Assembly (NCBI GenBank): GCA_041687675.1
Contig: JAWLBM010000005.1
Location: forward strand, 99,638 to 163,637
DNA: 64,000 nucleotides
Direction: 5' to 3'
Source: JAWLBM01 sp041687675
GTDB taxonomy: Bacteria > Pseudomonadota > Alphaproteobacteria > Rhizobiales > Pleomorphomonadaceae
The notes under the pieces were generated by a model. The model ran no database searches, was not told the origin of the DNA, and worked only from the letters and a program-made list of their open reading frames with translations. This document shows positions 1 to 9,395 of this stretch, piece by piece (the stretch's first letter is position 1; each line of letters starts with the position of its first letter). The position numbers and the translations under genes are program-made.

Positions 1-92
1 CGCCGCCGAGGCATGACAGCGGCGGGCGGCGGTGATATGGGAACCCGCTCCGGCGGCGGTTGCCGGCGGGCTGGGATTGCGGGAATGGCGCG

Positions 93-1043
93 ATGGCGGA
101 GAGCAGGGTCTTCATCGACGGCGAGGCGGGCACCACGGGGCTGCAGATCCGCGAGCGCCTGGCGGGTCGCCGCGACGTCACGCTGCTCTCCATCGCGCCG
201 GAGAAGCGGAAGGACCCGGAGGAGCGCCGCCGCCTGCTCAACGAGGCGGACGTCGCCATCCTCTGCTTGCCCGACGACGCCGCCCGCGAGGCGGTCGCGC
301 TGATCGAGAACCCCGCGACGCGGGTGATCGACGCCTCCACGGCGCACCGGGTGGCCGACGGCTGGGCCTATGGCTTCGCCGAGATGGCGCCGGGCCAGGC
401 CGAGGCGATCGCGCGCGCCCGCTTCGTCGCCAACCCGGGCTGCTACCCGCAGGGCCTCATCGCCACGATCCGCCCGCTGATCGGCGCCGGGCTGGTTCCC
501 GCCGACGCGCCGGTCACGCTCAACGCCGTGTCGGGCTACTCGGGCGGCGGCAAGTCGATGATCGCCGACTACGAGGGCGCCGCAGACCCGGCGCCCTACC
601 TGCCCTATGCCCTGACGCTGAAGCACAAGCACCTGCCGGAGATGCGCGTCTACACGGGCCTTGCCCATGATCCGCTGTTCCAGCCGGCGGTGGGCGCCTA
701 TGCGCAGGGGATGATCACGGTGGTGCCGCTGCAGCTCTGGGCGCTGCCGGCCCGGCCCCGCGTCGCCGACCTCCACGCGGTGCTCGCCGACCGCTATGCC
801 GGCGAGCAGTTCGTCGAGGTGGCCCCGCTCGAGGCGGTCGACCGCTCGCCCGGGCTCGACCCCCGGGTCTTCAACGACACCAACCGCATGCGCCTCCATG
901 TCTTCGGCAACGACGACAAGGCCCAGGCGATGCTCGTGGCCGTCTACGACAACCTCGGCAAGGGCGCCTCCGGCGCCGCCGTGCAGAACCTCAACCTGAT
1001 GCTCGGGCGCGCCGCCGGCACCGGCCTGGACGCCGCCGCCTGA
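93..1043 (+). CDS. argC: N-acetyl-gamma-glutamyl-phosphate reductase (ArgC, short class)
   Basis: This cytoplasmic enzyme makes N-acetylglutamate semialdehyde from N-acetylglutamyl phosphate with NADPH, the third step of arginine synthesis. The 316-residue product opens with the nucleotide-binding turn GEAGTTGLQIRERL (residues 10-23) and has the catalytic cysteine C117 in NPGCYPQG. Both features and the length fit the shorter ArgC subgroup. I chose the ATG at 93 because family similarity begins at MAESRVFIDGEAG; an in-frame TTG at 60 would only add an unmatched leader. In bases 1-92 a frame ending AAEA-stop (2-16) may be the tail of an upstream gene, but it is too short to name. argG lies at the far end of this window, not beside it. 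Confidence 0.95.
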   Translation: MAESRVFIDGEAGTTGLQIRERLAGRRDVTLLSIAPEKRKDPEERRRLLNEADVAILCLPDDAAREAVALIENPATRVIDASTAHRVADGWAYGFAEMAPGQAEAIARARFVANPGCYPQGLIATIRPLIGAGLVPADAPVTLNAVSGYSGGGKSMIADYEGAADPAPYLPYALTLKHKHLPEMRVYTGLAHDPLFQPAVGAYAQGMITVVPLQLWALPARPRVADLHAVLADRYAGEQFVEVAPLEAVDRSPGLDPRVFNDTNRMRLHVFGNDDKAQAMLVAVYDNLGKGASGAAVQNLNLMLGRAAGTGLDAAA

Positions 1044-1080
1044 CCGGCCCCGCCGCAAGATCCTCGAGGAGACGACCAGT

Positions 1081-1686
1081 ATGCAGAAGTTCACCACGCT
1101 GACCGGGGTCGCGGCGCCGATGCCGATCGTCAACGTCGACACCGACATGATCATTCCCAAGCAGTACCTGAAGACGATCAAGCGCACCGGCCTCGGCACT
1201 GGCCTGTTCTCGGAGATGCGCTACAACGACGACGGCTCGGAGAACCCGGACTTCGTGCTGAACAAGCCGGCCTACCGCAACGCCGAGATCCTCGTCGCCG
1301 GCGACAACTTCGGCTGCGGCTCCTCGCGCGAGCACGCGCCGTGGGCACTGCTCGACTTCGGCATCCGCTGCGTGATCTCCACGTCCTTCGCCGACATCTT
1401 CTACAACAACTGCTTCAAGAACGGCATCCTGCCGGTGGTCGTCTCCGCGGACGACCTCGCCAAGCTGATGGACGACGCCGAGCGCGGCGCCAATGCGACG
1501 CTGACCGTCGACCTCGACAGCCAGACCATCAAGGGACCGGACGGCGGCACCATCTCCTTCGAGATCGACGCGTTCAAGAAGCATTGCCTGCTGAACGGCC
1601 TCGACGACATCGGCCTCACCATGGAGAAGGCCCCGGCGATCGCGGCCTATGAGGGCCGGCTCGCCGAGCAACGCCCCTGGGCCTGA
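1081..1686 (+). CDS. leuD: 3-isopropylmalate dehydratase small subunit
   Basis: LeuD is the small (swivel-domain) subunit of isopropylmalate isomerase, which converts 2- to 3-isopropylmalate in leucine synthesis and pairs with LeuC for the iron-sulfur active site. The 201-residue product shows the family N-terminus with VNVDTDMIIPKQYL (about residues 19-32) and the substrate-contact loop NFGCGSSREHAPWAL near residue 77, and its length is normal. The start has GAGGAG nine bases upstream. It follows argC by 37 bases on the same strand and may be cotranscribed with it and the RidA gene. leuC is not in the window. Confidence 0.95.
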   Translation: MQKFTTLTGVAAPMPIVNVDTDMIIPKQYLKTIKRTGLGTGLFSEMRYNDDGSENPDFVLNKPAYRNAEILVAGDNFGCGSSREHAPWALLDFGIRCVISTSFADIFYNNCFKNGILPVVVSADDLAKLMDDAERGANATLTVDLDSQTIKGPDGGTISFEIDAFKKHCLLNGLDDIGLTMEKAPAIAAYEGRLAEQRPWA

Positions 1687-1727
1687 GCCGCGGCCACGAT
1701 CTGCGAGAGCGCGGGAGACAAGCGCCG

Positions 1728-2114
1728 ATGACGCGCGAGCTGATCTCGACCGGCTCCCCGTTCGAGCGGGTGGCCGGCTATTCCCGGGCGGTGTCCGACG
1801 GCGACTGGTGCTGGGTCGCCGGCACCACCGGCTACGACTACGCCAGCATGCGGATGCCGGCGGACGTCGCCGACCAGGCCCGCAACGCCATGGAGACCAT
1901 ATCCCGGGCGCTCGGCGAGGCGGGCTTTTCCCTCGCCGACGTGGTGCGCGCCACCTACTACGTGGTGGACGCGGCGGATGCCGACGCCGTGTTCGAGGTG
2001 GTCGGCGCCTACTTCCGCGACATTCGCCCGGCGGCCACCATGATCGTCTGCGGCCTCGTCCGGAGCGAGATGAAGGTGGAGATCGAGGTCACCGCCCGGC
2101 GGCGGCCCGCCTGA
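1728..2114 (+). CDS. RidA/YjgF-family deaminase-like protein
   Basis: This 128-residue protein belongs to the RidA (YjgF/YER057c/UK114) family of small trimeric proteins, several of which hydrolyse reactive enamine/imine intermediates released by PLP enzymes. The sequence carries ending features of the family: RATYYVVDAADAD and the C-terminal TMIVCGLVRSEMKVEIEVTA, where the arginine (R116 region) and glutamate belong to the usual active-site cleft. The subgroup is not the classic RidA, because the N-terminal part (STGSPFERVAGYSRAV) is the form seen in more distant members. It lies 41 bases after leuD, a sensible place for a metabolite-repair protein, but its exact substrate cannot be read from the sequence. 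Confidence 0.85.
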   Translation: MTRELISTGSPFERVAGYSRAVSDGDWCWVAGTTGYDYASMRMPADVADQARNAMETISRALGEAGFSLADVVRATYYVVDAADADAVFEVVGAYFRDIRPAATMIVCGLVRSEMKVEIEVTARRRPA

Positions 2115-2242
2115 ACGGTCAGGTCGCCGGCGCTCTCAAGCACATGTGACTCGCAAGTCATGACCTGCGGCCGTATCTCAAGAGGCGACTGATCCCGGCG
2201 AACGTCCGGGCGTCCAACTTCGACGGAGGCCGGATTCGCGAG

Positions 2243-3016
2243 ATGACGAAGCAAAGGGTGGCACGCGCGGGGACGGGAGCGGCACGGCCGGCGGTTGTCG
2301 GCGCGGTGCTCCTGCTCTCGGGCTGTGGCATCGCCTTCGCTGAGACCCGCGGCGTGGTCGAGCTGTTCACCAGCCAGGCCTGCTCCTCCTGCCCGCCCGC
2401 CGACGCGGTGCTGAGCGAGATCGCCGCCGACCCGAGCATCGTCGCCCTGTCGTTCTCCGTCGACTACTGGGATTATCTCGGCTGGAAGGACATCTTCGCC
2501 AAGCCGGAGTTCTCCAAGCGCCAGCGCGGCTACGCCGAAGCGCGCGGCGACCGCGCCATCTACACGCCGCAGGTCGTGGTCAACGGCCGCAGCCACGTGA
2601 TCGGGTCCGATCGCCAGGCGATCCTCGCCAAGGTCGCCGACGACGACGCCCGGGGCGAGGGCATGGTCGTCGACGTGTCCGCCCGCATCGAGGGCGACCG
2701 GATCATCGTCAAGATCCCGGCGGGCGACCCGCCCGCGACCGGGACGGCGGCCGTCTGGATCGCCAGCTACATGAAGCCGACCACGGTGGAGATCGGCCGC
2801 GGCGAGAACGCCGGCCACGAGGTCTCCTACACCAACGTGGTCGAGCGATGGCAGGTGCTCGGCATGTGGAACGGCGAGGAGATGACGGTGGAGTTGCCGA
2901 TCTCCGACCTCGCCACCGAGCGCAGCGGCGGCTGCGCGGTGGTGCTGCAGTCGAAGCTCGACGGCAAGCCCGGGCCCATTCTGGGCGCCGCCAAGGTCGA
3001 CTTCACCGGGTCCTGA
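2243..3016 (+). CDS. Secreted thioredoxin-fold protein, DUF1223 family
   Basis: The 257-residue product starts with a positively charged stretch and a hydrophobic segment ending in SGCGIAFA, a plausible signal peptide or lipoprotein-like leader (about residues 1-32). Next come VVELFTSQACSSCPPAD and a thioredoxin-like region with DYWDYLGW, which are hallmarks of the DUF1223 family. The CSSCP motif resembles a redox CxxC site, so a periplasmic thiol-redox role is possible but unproven. The product also contains YTPQVVVNGRSHVIGSD, typical of thioredoxin-fold proteins around a cis-proline. It stands alone on the plus strand, convergent with htpG. Confidence 0.85.
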   Translation: MTKQRVARAGTGAARPAVVGAVLLLSGCGIAFAETRGVVELFTSQACSSCPPADAVLSEIAADPSIVALSFSVDYWDYLGWKDIFAKPEFSKRQRGYAEARGDRAIYTPQVVVNGRSHVIGSDRQAILAKVADDDARGEGMVVDVSARIEGDRIIVKIPAGDPPATGTAAVWIASYMKPTTVEIGRGENAGHEVSYTNVVERWQVLGMWNGEEMTVELPISDLATERSGGCAVVLQSKLDGKPGPILGAAKVDFTGS

Positions 3017-3087
3017 CCCGCCGCCGCTTCCGTTTCCCGTCCCCCGAGGAGGAGCGGCGCGGGCGCCGCCCCAGGGGCAGGCCGGTG

Positions 3088-4971
3088 TCAGGCAAGCCCC
3101 TTCTCCATCAGCGTCGACATCGCCTGCGCGAATGCGGCCGGGTCGTCCGGAGCCTCGCCGTCGAGGATCCTCGCCTGGCCGTGCAGCAGGGGCGCGGCGG
3201 CCCGCACCGGCTCAAGCTCGCCCGCGGCCGCCTTCGCCGCCAGCGCGCGGACGAGCGCGTGCGACGGATTGATCTCCAGCACCGGCTTCATGTCGAAACG
3301 GTTGCCTTCATGGCGGCTCATCAGCTTTTCGGCCAGGCGATCGAGCCCGAACTCCGGGGCGACCAGGCAGACGGCGCTCGCGGCGAGCCGGGCCGAGGTG
3401 CGCACGTCGGACACCTTGTCGCCGAGCGCCTCCTTCAGCGCTGCGACGAGGCGCGCCACGTCTTCCGGCGGGGCGCTCTCCTCCCCGGCGCCCTCCGGCA
3501 GCCTGATGGCGTCGAGGTCGGCGGCGCCCTGGGTGATGGACCTGAACGGCTTTCCGTCGTAGCCGATCGCCGTGCGCACCCAGAAGGCGTCGACCGGGTC
3601 GGTGAGGACCAGAACCTCCAGCCCGCGCGCGGCGTAGCCCTCGAGCTGGGGCGAGGCGAGCACCTGCTGCCGGCTCTCGCCGAGGGCGTAGTAGATGGCG
3701 GTCTGGTTCTCCTTGAAGTCCTTGACCACGTCGGCCAGCGAGCGCCAGGCGTCGCCGCCGGTGGTGGTCCTGAAGCGGACCAGCTTGAAAAGTTCGTCCC
3801 GCCGGTCCGGCGCCTCGTAGAGACCCTCCTTCAGCACAGGCCCGAAGGTCTCGATGATGCGCCCGAAGGCCTCCGGGTCGCTGTCGGCGAGCTTGCCGAT
3901 CTCGGAGAGGACCCGGCTCGTCACGTTGCGGCCGATCGCCTCGAGGATCGGGTTGGTCTGCAGCATCTCGCGGGAGATGTTGAGCGGCAGGTCCTCGCTG
4001 TCGATCACGCCGCGCACGAAGCGCAGCCAGCCGGGCAGCACGCCGGCCTCGTCGGTGATGAAGACGCGGCGGACGTAGAGTTTCAGGCGCCCCTTGCGGG
4101 CCGGGTCGAACAGGTCGAAGGGCTTCTGCGAGGGCACGAAGACGAGCACGGCGTACTCGTGCCGCCCCTCGGCGCGGTAGTGCACGGTCAGCGCCGGGTC
4201 GTCGAATGCGTCGGCGACCGTGTGGTAGAACTCGCGGTACTCCTCCGGCCCGACCGAGGCCTTCGGCTTCATCCAGAGCGCCGAGCCGTCCGCCACCTCG
4301 CGCGGCTCGCCGTCCCTCGCGCGCCCGCGGATCGGCACGGGCACATGGGCGGAATAGGCGCGGACGATGCGCTCGACGGTGGCGTCCTTCGCGTAGTCCG
4401 CCGCGTCCTCGGCGAGAAAGAGCTCCACCCGGGTGCCGCGGGCCGGGGCGTCGGCGAGGGCCACCGGCTCGACCGTGAACTCGCCCTTGCCGTCCGATTC
4501 CCAGGCATGGGCCGCCTCGGTCCCGGCCTTGCGCGAGGTGACGCGCACCCGCTCGGCCACCATGAAGGCGGCGTAGAAGCCGACGCCGAAGCGGCCGATC
4601 AGCGCGCCGCCCTCCCTGGCGTCCTTCAGGCCCTCCAGGAAGGCGCGGGTGCCGGAACGGGCGATGGTGCCGAGGTTGTCGATCATCTCCTCCCGGCTCA
4701 TGCCGATGCCGGTGTCGACGACCGCGAGCCGCCGCCCCGCCTCGTCGGTCTCGATCGTGATCGCCAGCGTCTCGTCGCCGGCGAGGAGGCCGGGCTCCGA
4801 CAGGGCGGAGTAGCGCAGCTTCTCGCAGGCATCGGCGGCGTTGGAGACCAGTTCGCGCAGGAAGATGTCCTTGTTCGAGTAGACCGAGTGCACCATCAGG
4901 TGCAGCAGCCGCGACACCTCGGCCTGGAAGGCGTGGTGCTCGGCGCTCGGCGAGGTGGCGTGCTCGTTCAT
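3088..4971 (-). CDS. htpG: Molecular chaperone HtpG (bacterial Hsp90)
   Basis: HtpG is the ATP-dependent cytosolic Hsp90 chaperone. The 627-residue product has the GHKL ATPase motifs in order: ELVSNAADACEKLRY (E40 and N44 contact ATP/Mg), DTGIGMSREEM and GRFGVGFYAAFMVAE. The middle-domain SREMLQTNPILEAI region follows, then the C-terminal dimerisation part. The start MNEHATSPSAEHHAFQAEV fits the family; the reading frame continues upstream without a stop, but that extension is unrelated to Hsp90. There is no strong ribosome-binding site just before this ATG. The gene is convergent with the DUF1223 gene and has no operon partner. A very long plus-strand frame across it is an antisense artefact of GC-rich codon use. 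Confidence 0.97.
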   Translation of the reverse strand: MNEHATSPSAEHHAFQAEVSRLLHLMVHSVYSNKDIFLRELVSNAADACEKLRYSALSEPGLLAGDETLAITIETDEAGRRLAVVDTGIGMSREEMIDNLGTIARSGTRAFLEGLKDAREGGALIGRFGVGFYAAFMVAERVRVTSRKAGTEAAHAWESDGKGEFTVEPVALADAPARGTRVELFLAEDAADYAKDATVERIVRAYSAHVPVPIRGRARDGEPREVADGSALWMKPKASVGPEEYREFYHTVADAFDDPALTVHYRAEGRHEYAVLVFVPSQKPFDLFDPARKGRLKLYVRRVFITDEAGVLPGWLRFVRGVIDSEDLPLNISREMLQTNPILEAIGRNVTSRVLSEIGKLADSDPEAFGRIIETFGPVLKEGLYEAPDRRDELFKLVRFRTTTGGDAWRSLADVVKDFKENQTAIYYALGESRQQVLASPQLEGYAARGLEVLVLTDPVDAFWVRTAIGYDGKPFRSITQGAADLDAIRLPEGAGEESAPPEDVARLVAALKEALGDKVSDVRTSARLAASAVCLVAPEFGLDRLAEKLMSRHEGNRFDMKPVLEINPSHALVRALAAKAAAGELEPVRAAAPLLHGQARILDGEAPDDPAAFAQAMSTLMEKGLA

Positions 4972-5143
4972 GTGGTTCGACCCGTGTTGGCGTCGCTGAT
5001 CCTCTGGGCGCGGCAGGCCGCCGCCCGGCGGTGATATCGGCGATCCGGCGCCGCCGTTCAAGGCGAGAGATGGCCGGCTTCGGAACCGATCCCGGCGACA
5101 TCGCTTGTTCCTGGAAGCCCGCGAACCTTGAAAGGAGGCCGTC

Positions 5144-5347
5144 ATGGACCGCGATCCGAACGATCCGCGCACAGAAGAGGCCCCGATCCACCGCGATCCG
5201 CCGCTCGACCGGACCAAGCCGGGCAACCGCGGCACCTACGCCGCCATCCTCTTCGGCACGGCGGCCGCGGTGGTGCTCGTCCTCGTCTGGTTCAACGTCG
5301 GCGACGACGGCGGCCCGCCGCCGCCGGACGCCGTCACCGTCCGGTGA
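5144..5347 (+). CDS. Small single-pass membrane protein
   Basis: A 67-residue protein of unknown function. It has a hydrophilic, proline- and charge-rich N-terminus, one transmembrane helix (YAAILFGTAAAVVLVLVWF, about residues 32-50) and a short acidic, proline-rich tail. It is preceded by AAAGGAGG six bases before the ATG, which supports real translation. It sits between the divergent htpG gene and the convergent cytochrome c gene. I do not recognise a family. Confidence 0.65.
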   Translation: MDRDPNDPRTEEAPIHRDPPLDRTKPGNRGTYAAILFGTAAAVVLVLVWFNVGDDGGPPPPDAVTVR

Positions 5348-5350
5348 GGC

Positions 5351-6469
5351 TCAGTCCGGCACGAGGGAGCCGTACCAGGCAGCCACGGCGCGGATCTCCT
5401 CGTCTGTGAGCCTCTCCGCCACCGTGCGCATGATGTGGGCGTAGGCCGTGCCGCCGCGGTGCCCCTCCCGGAAGGCCTCGAGCTGCAGCTCGATGTAGGC
5501 GGGATACTGGCCGGCCAGCTCCGGGTAGATCTCCGCCCGCGGGCCCTCCTTCGGGCCGTGGCAGCGCGAGCAGGCGGGAACTCCGCTTTTCGCGATCCCC
5601 TCAGCGGCGATCCGGCCGCCGAGGGCGAGGTCCCCGTCGGTGCGCTCGGCGGGGCCGCCGGGCAGTCCCGCGTAGTGGGCGGCGAGGCGGGCGATCTGCT
5701 CCTGCGAGAGGCCGGCGGCGACCGGCTCCATGAAGCCCGAATGGCGTTCGCCGGCGGCGTAGGCCGCGAGCGAGGCGCGGAGATAGACCTCGTTCTGCCC
5801 GGCGAGCTTGGGGAAGGCGCCGAGGCCCCGGCCGAGGCCGTCCGCGCCGTGGCAGCGCGCGCAGCTGGTCTCGACCACCGGGGAGATCCGCTGGCCGATG
5901 CCGCGCAGTCGCCCGGCCCCGCCCGCCTGCGCCCCGGTCCCGGCGAGCCGCCCGTAGGCGCTCGGCGACATCTCCTCGACCTGCCGCAGGAAGGCGACCA
6001 TCGACCAGACCTCGTCCTCGCGCTCCGGCGCCGGCCAGGCCGGCATGGCGCTGTACTTGACGCCGTGGCGGACGATCCAGAACAGCTCGCGGTCCTCCCA
6101 CTCGCCCATGTCGTGGACGAGGTTCGGCGGCTCCGGCGTCATCCGGCGCGCCACCACGGACTTCGGCCGCCCCGGGGCGCCGTGGCAGGGGGCGCAGCTG
6201 CTCTCGTAGTGGCCGGCGCCGCGCAGGACGAGGGTCGGGTCGGCGAGGTCGAGGTCCTCGGGGATTTGGACGTTGGCAGCCTGCGTCCTGACGGACCAGC
6301 GCATCGCCGAGTGGAGCAGCCAGGTGGTGACGGCGAAGTGCCCCGAGCTGGCCGCGATCGGCACCAGCCCGGCGAAGACAAAGGCGAAGGCGCCGAGGCC
6401 GGCGAGAACCACGAAGATCGCGATGGCGCCGAGCGGCCGGCGCCATGCCCGTCGGAGCCGGCCCATCAT
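5351..6469 (-). CDS. Membrane-anchored tri-heme cytochrome c
   Basis: The 372-residue product has an N-terminal membrane anchor (about residues 13-40) and three CxxCH heme-attachment motifs: CAPCH at 92-96, CARCH near 208 and CSRCH near 312. The first domain resembles a class I cytochrome c and the last two a c4-type di-heme tandem. It should face the periplasm and pass electrons to or from the oxidase encoded just upstream. The ATG at 6469 overlaps the TGA of the preceding gene (ATGATGA), so it is the last gene of the oxidase operon. The three heme sites in a protein tied to an oxidase operon suggest a dedicated electron donor; its partner is not shown. Confidence 0.9.
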   Translation of the reverse strand: MMGRLRRAWRRPLGAIAIFVVLAGLGAFAFVFAGLVPIAASSGHFAVTTWLLHSAMRWSVRTQAANVQIPEDLDLADPTLVLRGAGHYESSCAPCHGAPGRPKSVVARRMTPEPPNLVHDMGEWEDRELFWIVRHGVKYSAMPAWPAPEREDEVWSMVAFLRQVEEMSPSAYGRLAGTGAQAGGAGRLRGIGQRISPVVETSCARCHGADGLGRGLGAFPKLAGQNEVYLRASLAAYAAGERHSGFMEPVAAGLSQEQIARLAAHYAGLPGGPAERTDGDLALGGRIAAEGIAKSGVPACSRCHGPKEGPRAEIYPELAGQYPAYIELQLEAFREGHRGGTAYAHIMRTVAERLTDEEIRAVAAWYGSLVPD

Positions 6470-6882
6470 CGGCAGGTCTCGACGAACAGCGCCGGCATCG
6501 CCACCAGCAGCGTCGCGACGAAGCTCAGCGTGGCGAGCAGCAGGGTGGCGAAGCCGAGGAAGCGGTAGCGGTCTTCCGCCGTGGCTCGGGCGTGCGGGAC
6601 CGTGGCTTGGCCCCCATAGGTATGCCGGCGCCAGCCGCTGCGTGCGATCACGGCGATGCCGGCGAGGGCCGCGGCGGTGTAGGCGGCGACGAGGAGGCGG
6701 GCGCCGTCGAGCGAACCGTCGCGGCCGGCGATCCTGGCGCACCAGATCGCGGCGGTGACATAGCAGAGCAGGAAGTGCGCGGCCCAGATCGTCGGCGCAG
6801 CGGCGATGAGGAACAGCGATCCGAGATCCGCCCTGAGCCGTCGCGGCGTTCGCCTGCCGAAGATGTCCGCCCTGTCCTCCAT
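6466..6882 (-). CDS. Small oxidase-operon membrane protein
   Basis: This 138-residue protein has three or four hydrophobic segments: LFLIAAAPTIWAAHFLLCYVTAAIW, LLVAAYTAAALAGIAVIA, and a C-terminal LGFATLLLATLSFVATLLVAM. It is encoded between the fused oxidase subunit I-III gene (8-base gap) and the tri-heme cytochrome gene (4-base overlap). Position and topology suggest an accessory subunit or assembly factor of the oxidase. I do not recognise a named family. The start at 6882 (MEDRADIFG) is the first ATG after the preceding stop. Confidence 0.75.
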   Translation of the reverse strand: MEDRADIFGRRTPRRLRADLGSLFLIAAAPTIWAAHFLLCYVTAAIWCARIAGRDGSLDGARLLVAAYTAAALAGIAVIARSGWRRHTYGGQATVPHARATAEDRYRFLGFATLLLATLSFVATLLVAMPALFVETCR

Positions 6883-6890
6883 GTCCGCCT

Positions 6891-9395
6891 CTAGTCGACC
6901 AGCGGGAAGCCGGCGATGGTCGCAACGGTCACCACCGCCGTGACGGCGGCGAAGTGCCAGTAGAGCGCGACGTTGTGGATGTCGATGTCGTAGGTCGGCG
7001 TCAGCTTGCCGACCGCCGCGCGGGCGATGCAGTAGCCCTGCATCAGCAACCCCGCGGCGAGGTGAAAGTTCGTCCAGACGACGAGGACCCAGACGGTGGC
7101 CGCGTAGGAGTTCACGGTCGGGTCGAGCCCGGTGAACCAGGGGCCGGCGGCGAGCGCCAGCGCGCCGGCGACCGCGAGGGCCATCGCCAGCGGCAGCGCG
7201 ACGAAGAAGCCGGTCCGGTGGCCGCGGCCGTTGAGGATGCGGGCGGCGAGCGTCAGCGCCCAGGCTGCGAGCAGCAGGGCGAGCGCGAGCACGGGCCAGC
7301 GCCAGCCGGGACCGACGGTGCCCTCGGGCGGGAAGTTCTCGTGGATGGTCCAGAAGAAGTAGTAGCCGAACACGAGGCCTGAGAAGGCCGCCATGTCGCC
7401 CAGCATGGTGATGAACATCGCCCACCAGCCGACCGACTTCGGGCCGGAGGCGTAGAGCGGCAGGGTGACGCCGAGGCCGACGTCCTTCTCCGGCTTCTCG
7501 GGAATGGTCGCTGTCCCTGTCCACAGCCAGGCAAGGACGAAGCCGAGCCCGACGAGGCCGCTGGCGATCGCCATCCACCACCAGTGGAAGGTCGAGAAGA
7601 TGAAGACGCCGCCGGTGCCCGCCGCCGCGACATGGGTGAGCCAGGTCGGGCCCGGGACGCGCAGGCACTGGAGCGGCTCGGCGTCGATGGTGCCGGTCAC
7701 CAGCGTCTCGCGCTTGCCCTCCTCGGCGTCGGGAAGGAAGAAGCCGCCGCGGTCGTAGGTGGCGACGATGTCCTTCTGGTCCCAGAGCGGGTAGCGGCTC
7801 TCCACCAGCGGCACCGTCCGCACGCCCCAGGCCGGGTTGGGGATGGTCGGCAGCCACTCCATCGTCCCGGCCTGCCAGGGATTGCGCTCGCTGATGCTGC
7901 CGAAGGCGACGGTCTTCACGATATCGACGAGGAAGACCAGGAAGCCGGCGGCGAGGATTAAGGCTCCGATCGAGGAGAGGAGGTTCAGGACGTCCCAGCC
8001 ATAGCCCTCGGGGTAGGTGAACACCCGCCGCGGCATGCCCCTCAGGCCGGAGATATGCATCGGGAAGAAGGCGAGGTTGAAGCCGGCGAAGACGAGCCAG
8101 AAGGAGACCCGGCCGAGGCTGTCGGACAGCTTCTTCGAGGCCACGAAGGGAAAGAAGTAGTGGATGCCGCCGAGCACGGGCAGCACCACGCCGCCGACCA
8201 GCACGTAGTGGAGGTGGGCGACGATGAAGTAGCTGTCGTGCACCTGGAAGTCGAACGGCGCCAGCGCCACCATCACCCCGGTGAGGCCGCCCATGACGAA
8301 GACGGCGAGGGCGCCCGAGACGAAGAGCATCGGCACCGAGGCGACAGCCCGGCCGACCAGGACGGTGGCGATGAAGCAGAAGATCTGGACGCCGGTCGGG
8401 ATCGCCACCGCCACCGAGGCGCCCGAGAAGAAGCCGAGCGAGATCGCCGGCAGGCCGGTGGTGTACATGTGGTGCACCCACAGGCCGAAGCTGATGAAGC
8501 CGGTGCCGACGGCGGCCAGCACGATCCAGGAGTAGCCGACCAGCGGCCGACGGGCGAAGGTCGGCACCATGGTGGCGACGAGGGCGATCGCCGGCAGGAA
8601 GATGATGTAGACCTCCGGGTGCCCGAAGATCCAGAAGAGGTGCTGCCAGAGCAGCGGGTCGCCGCCGCGCTCGACGTCGAAGAAGGGCCAGTCGAAGGCC
8701 CGCTCCATTTCGAACAGCAGGTCGCCGGCGATCAGCGGCGGGAAGGCGAACAGGATCATCGCCGCGACGACCAGGATGTACCAGGCGTAGAGCGGCATCA
8801 TGTTGATGCGCATGCCGGGCGGCCGGCACTTCAGTATGCCGACGATGAGCTCCACCGCCGCCGCGATCGAGGCCAGCTCGATGAAGGAGAGGCCGAGCAG
8901 CCAGACGTCGACGCCGATGTCGTCCTGGTACTCGGTGGTGAGCGGCGGGTACATGAACCAGCCGCCCTTCGGCGCCGCGCCGAAGAAGATCGAGCCGCAG
9001 ACGAAGGTGCCGCCGATCAGGAAGCTCCAGAAGCCGTAGGCGGAGAGCCGCGGGAAGGGCAGGTCCCGCGCCGCCAGCATCTGCGGCATGATGAGGATGG
9101 AGAAGGCCTCGAAGATCGGCACCCCGAACAGGAACATCATCACCGAGCCGTGCAGGGTGAAGACCTGGTTGTAGAGGTCCGCCGAGAGGAGGTCGTTGTC
9201 CGGAACGGCGAGCTGGGCGCGCATCATCAGCGCCAGCACGCCGGCGAACAGGAAGAAGACGAAGGCGACGATGGTGTACCAGAGGCCCACCTCGGAGTTG
9301 TTCACCGCCGACCAGTAGCGCCAGCCCTTCGGCGTCGCCCAGGCCGCGGCGAGCCGCTCCTCCTGGCCGCGGCGGATCTCCTCGTCCGTGCTCAT
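6891..9395 (-). CDS. Cytochrome c oxidase, fused subunits I and III
   Basis: An 834-residue fusion of the catalytic subunit I (about 1-560) and subunit III (about 600-834) of an aa3/caa3-type heme-copper oxidase, which reduces O2 and pumps protons at the inner membrane. Subunit I residues are present: TLHGSVMMF (heme a ligand), GHPEVY (CuB histidine, cross-linked Tyr and the D-channel Glu, so A1 type), WVHHMYTTG (CuB histidines) and HDSYFIVAHLHY (heme a3 and CuB ligands). Subunit III is recognised by FGYYFFWTIHENFPPEG and HNVALYWHFAAVTAV. The gene overlaps the subunit II stop by four bases. Fused I-III proteins are known in several bacterial caa3 oxidases. Confidence 0.95.
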   Translation of the reverse strand: MSTDEEIRRGQEERLAAAWATPKGWRYWSAVNNSEVGLWYTIVAFVFFLFAGVLALMMRAQLAVPDNDLLSADLYNQVFTLHGSVMMFLFGVPIFEAFSILIMPQMLAARDLPFPRLSAYGFWSFLIGGTFVCGSIFFGAAPKGGWFMYPPLTTEYQDDIGVDVWLLGLSFIELASIAAAVELIVGILKCRPPGMRINMMPLYAWYILVVAAMILFAFPPLIAGDLLFEMERAFDWPFFDVERGGDPLLWQHLFWIFGHPEVYIIFLPAIALVATMVPTFARRPLVGYSWIVLAAVGTGFISFGLWVHHMYTTGLPAISLGFFSGASVAVAIPTGVQIFCFIATVLVGRAVASVPMLFVSGALAVFVMGGLTGVMVALAPFDFQVHDSYFIVAHLHYVLVGGVVLPVLGGIHYFFPFVASKKLSDSLGRVSFWLVFAGFNLAFFPMHISGLRGMPRRVFTYPEGYGWDVLNLLSSIGALILAAGFLVFLVDIVKTVAFGSISERNPWQAGTMEWLPTIPNPAWGVRTVPLVESRYPLWDQKDIVATYDRGGFFLPDAEEGKRETLVTGTIDAEPLQCLRVPGPTWLTHVAAAGTGGVFIFSTFHWWWMAIASGLVGLGFVLAWLWTGTATIPEKPEKDVGLGVTLPLYASGPKSVGWWAMFITMLGDMAAFSGLVFGYYFFWTIHENFPPEGTVGPGWRWPVLALALLLAAWALTLAARILNGRGHRTGFFVALPLAMALAVAGALALAAGPWFTGLDPTVNSYAATVWVLVVWTNFHLAAGLLMQGYCIARAAVGKLTPTYDIDIHNVALYWHFAAVTAVVTVATIAGFPLVD

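Noticed and set aside
2848..5034. 728-codon plus-strand frame opposite htpG
   Set aside because: It is a mirror of GC-rich codon use in htpG; the translation is Arg/Gly/Ala-rich with no domain, while the minus strand encodes a complete Hsp90.
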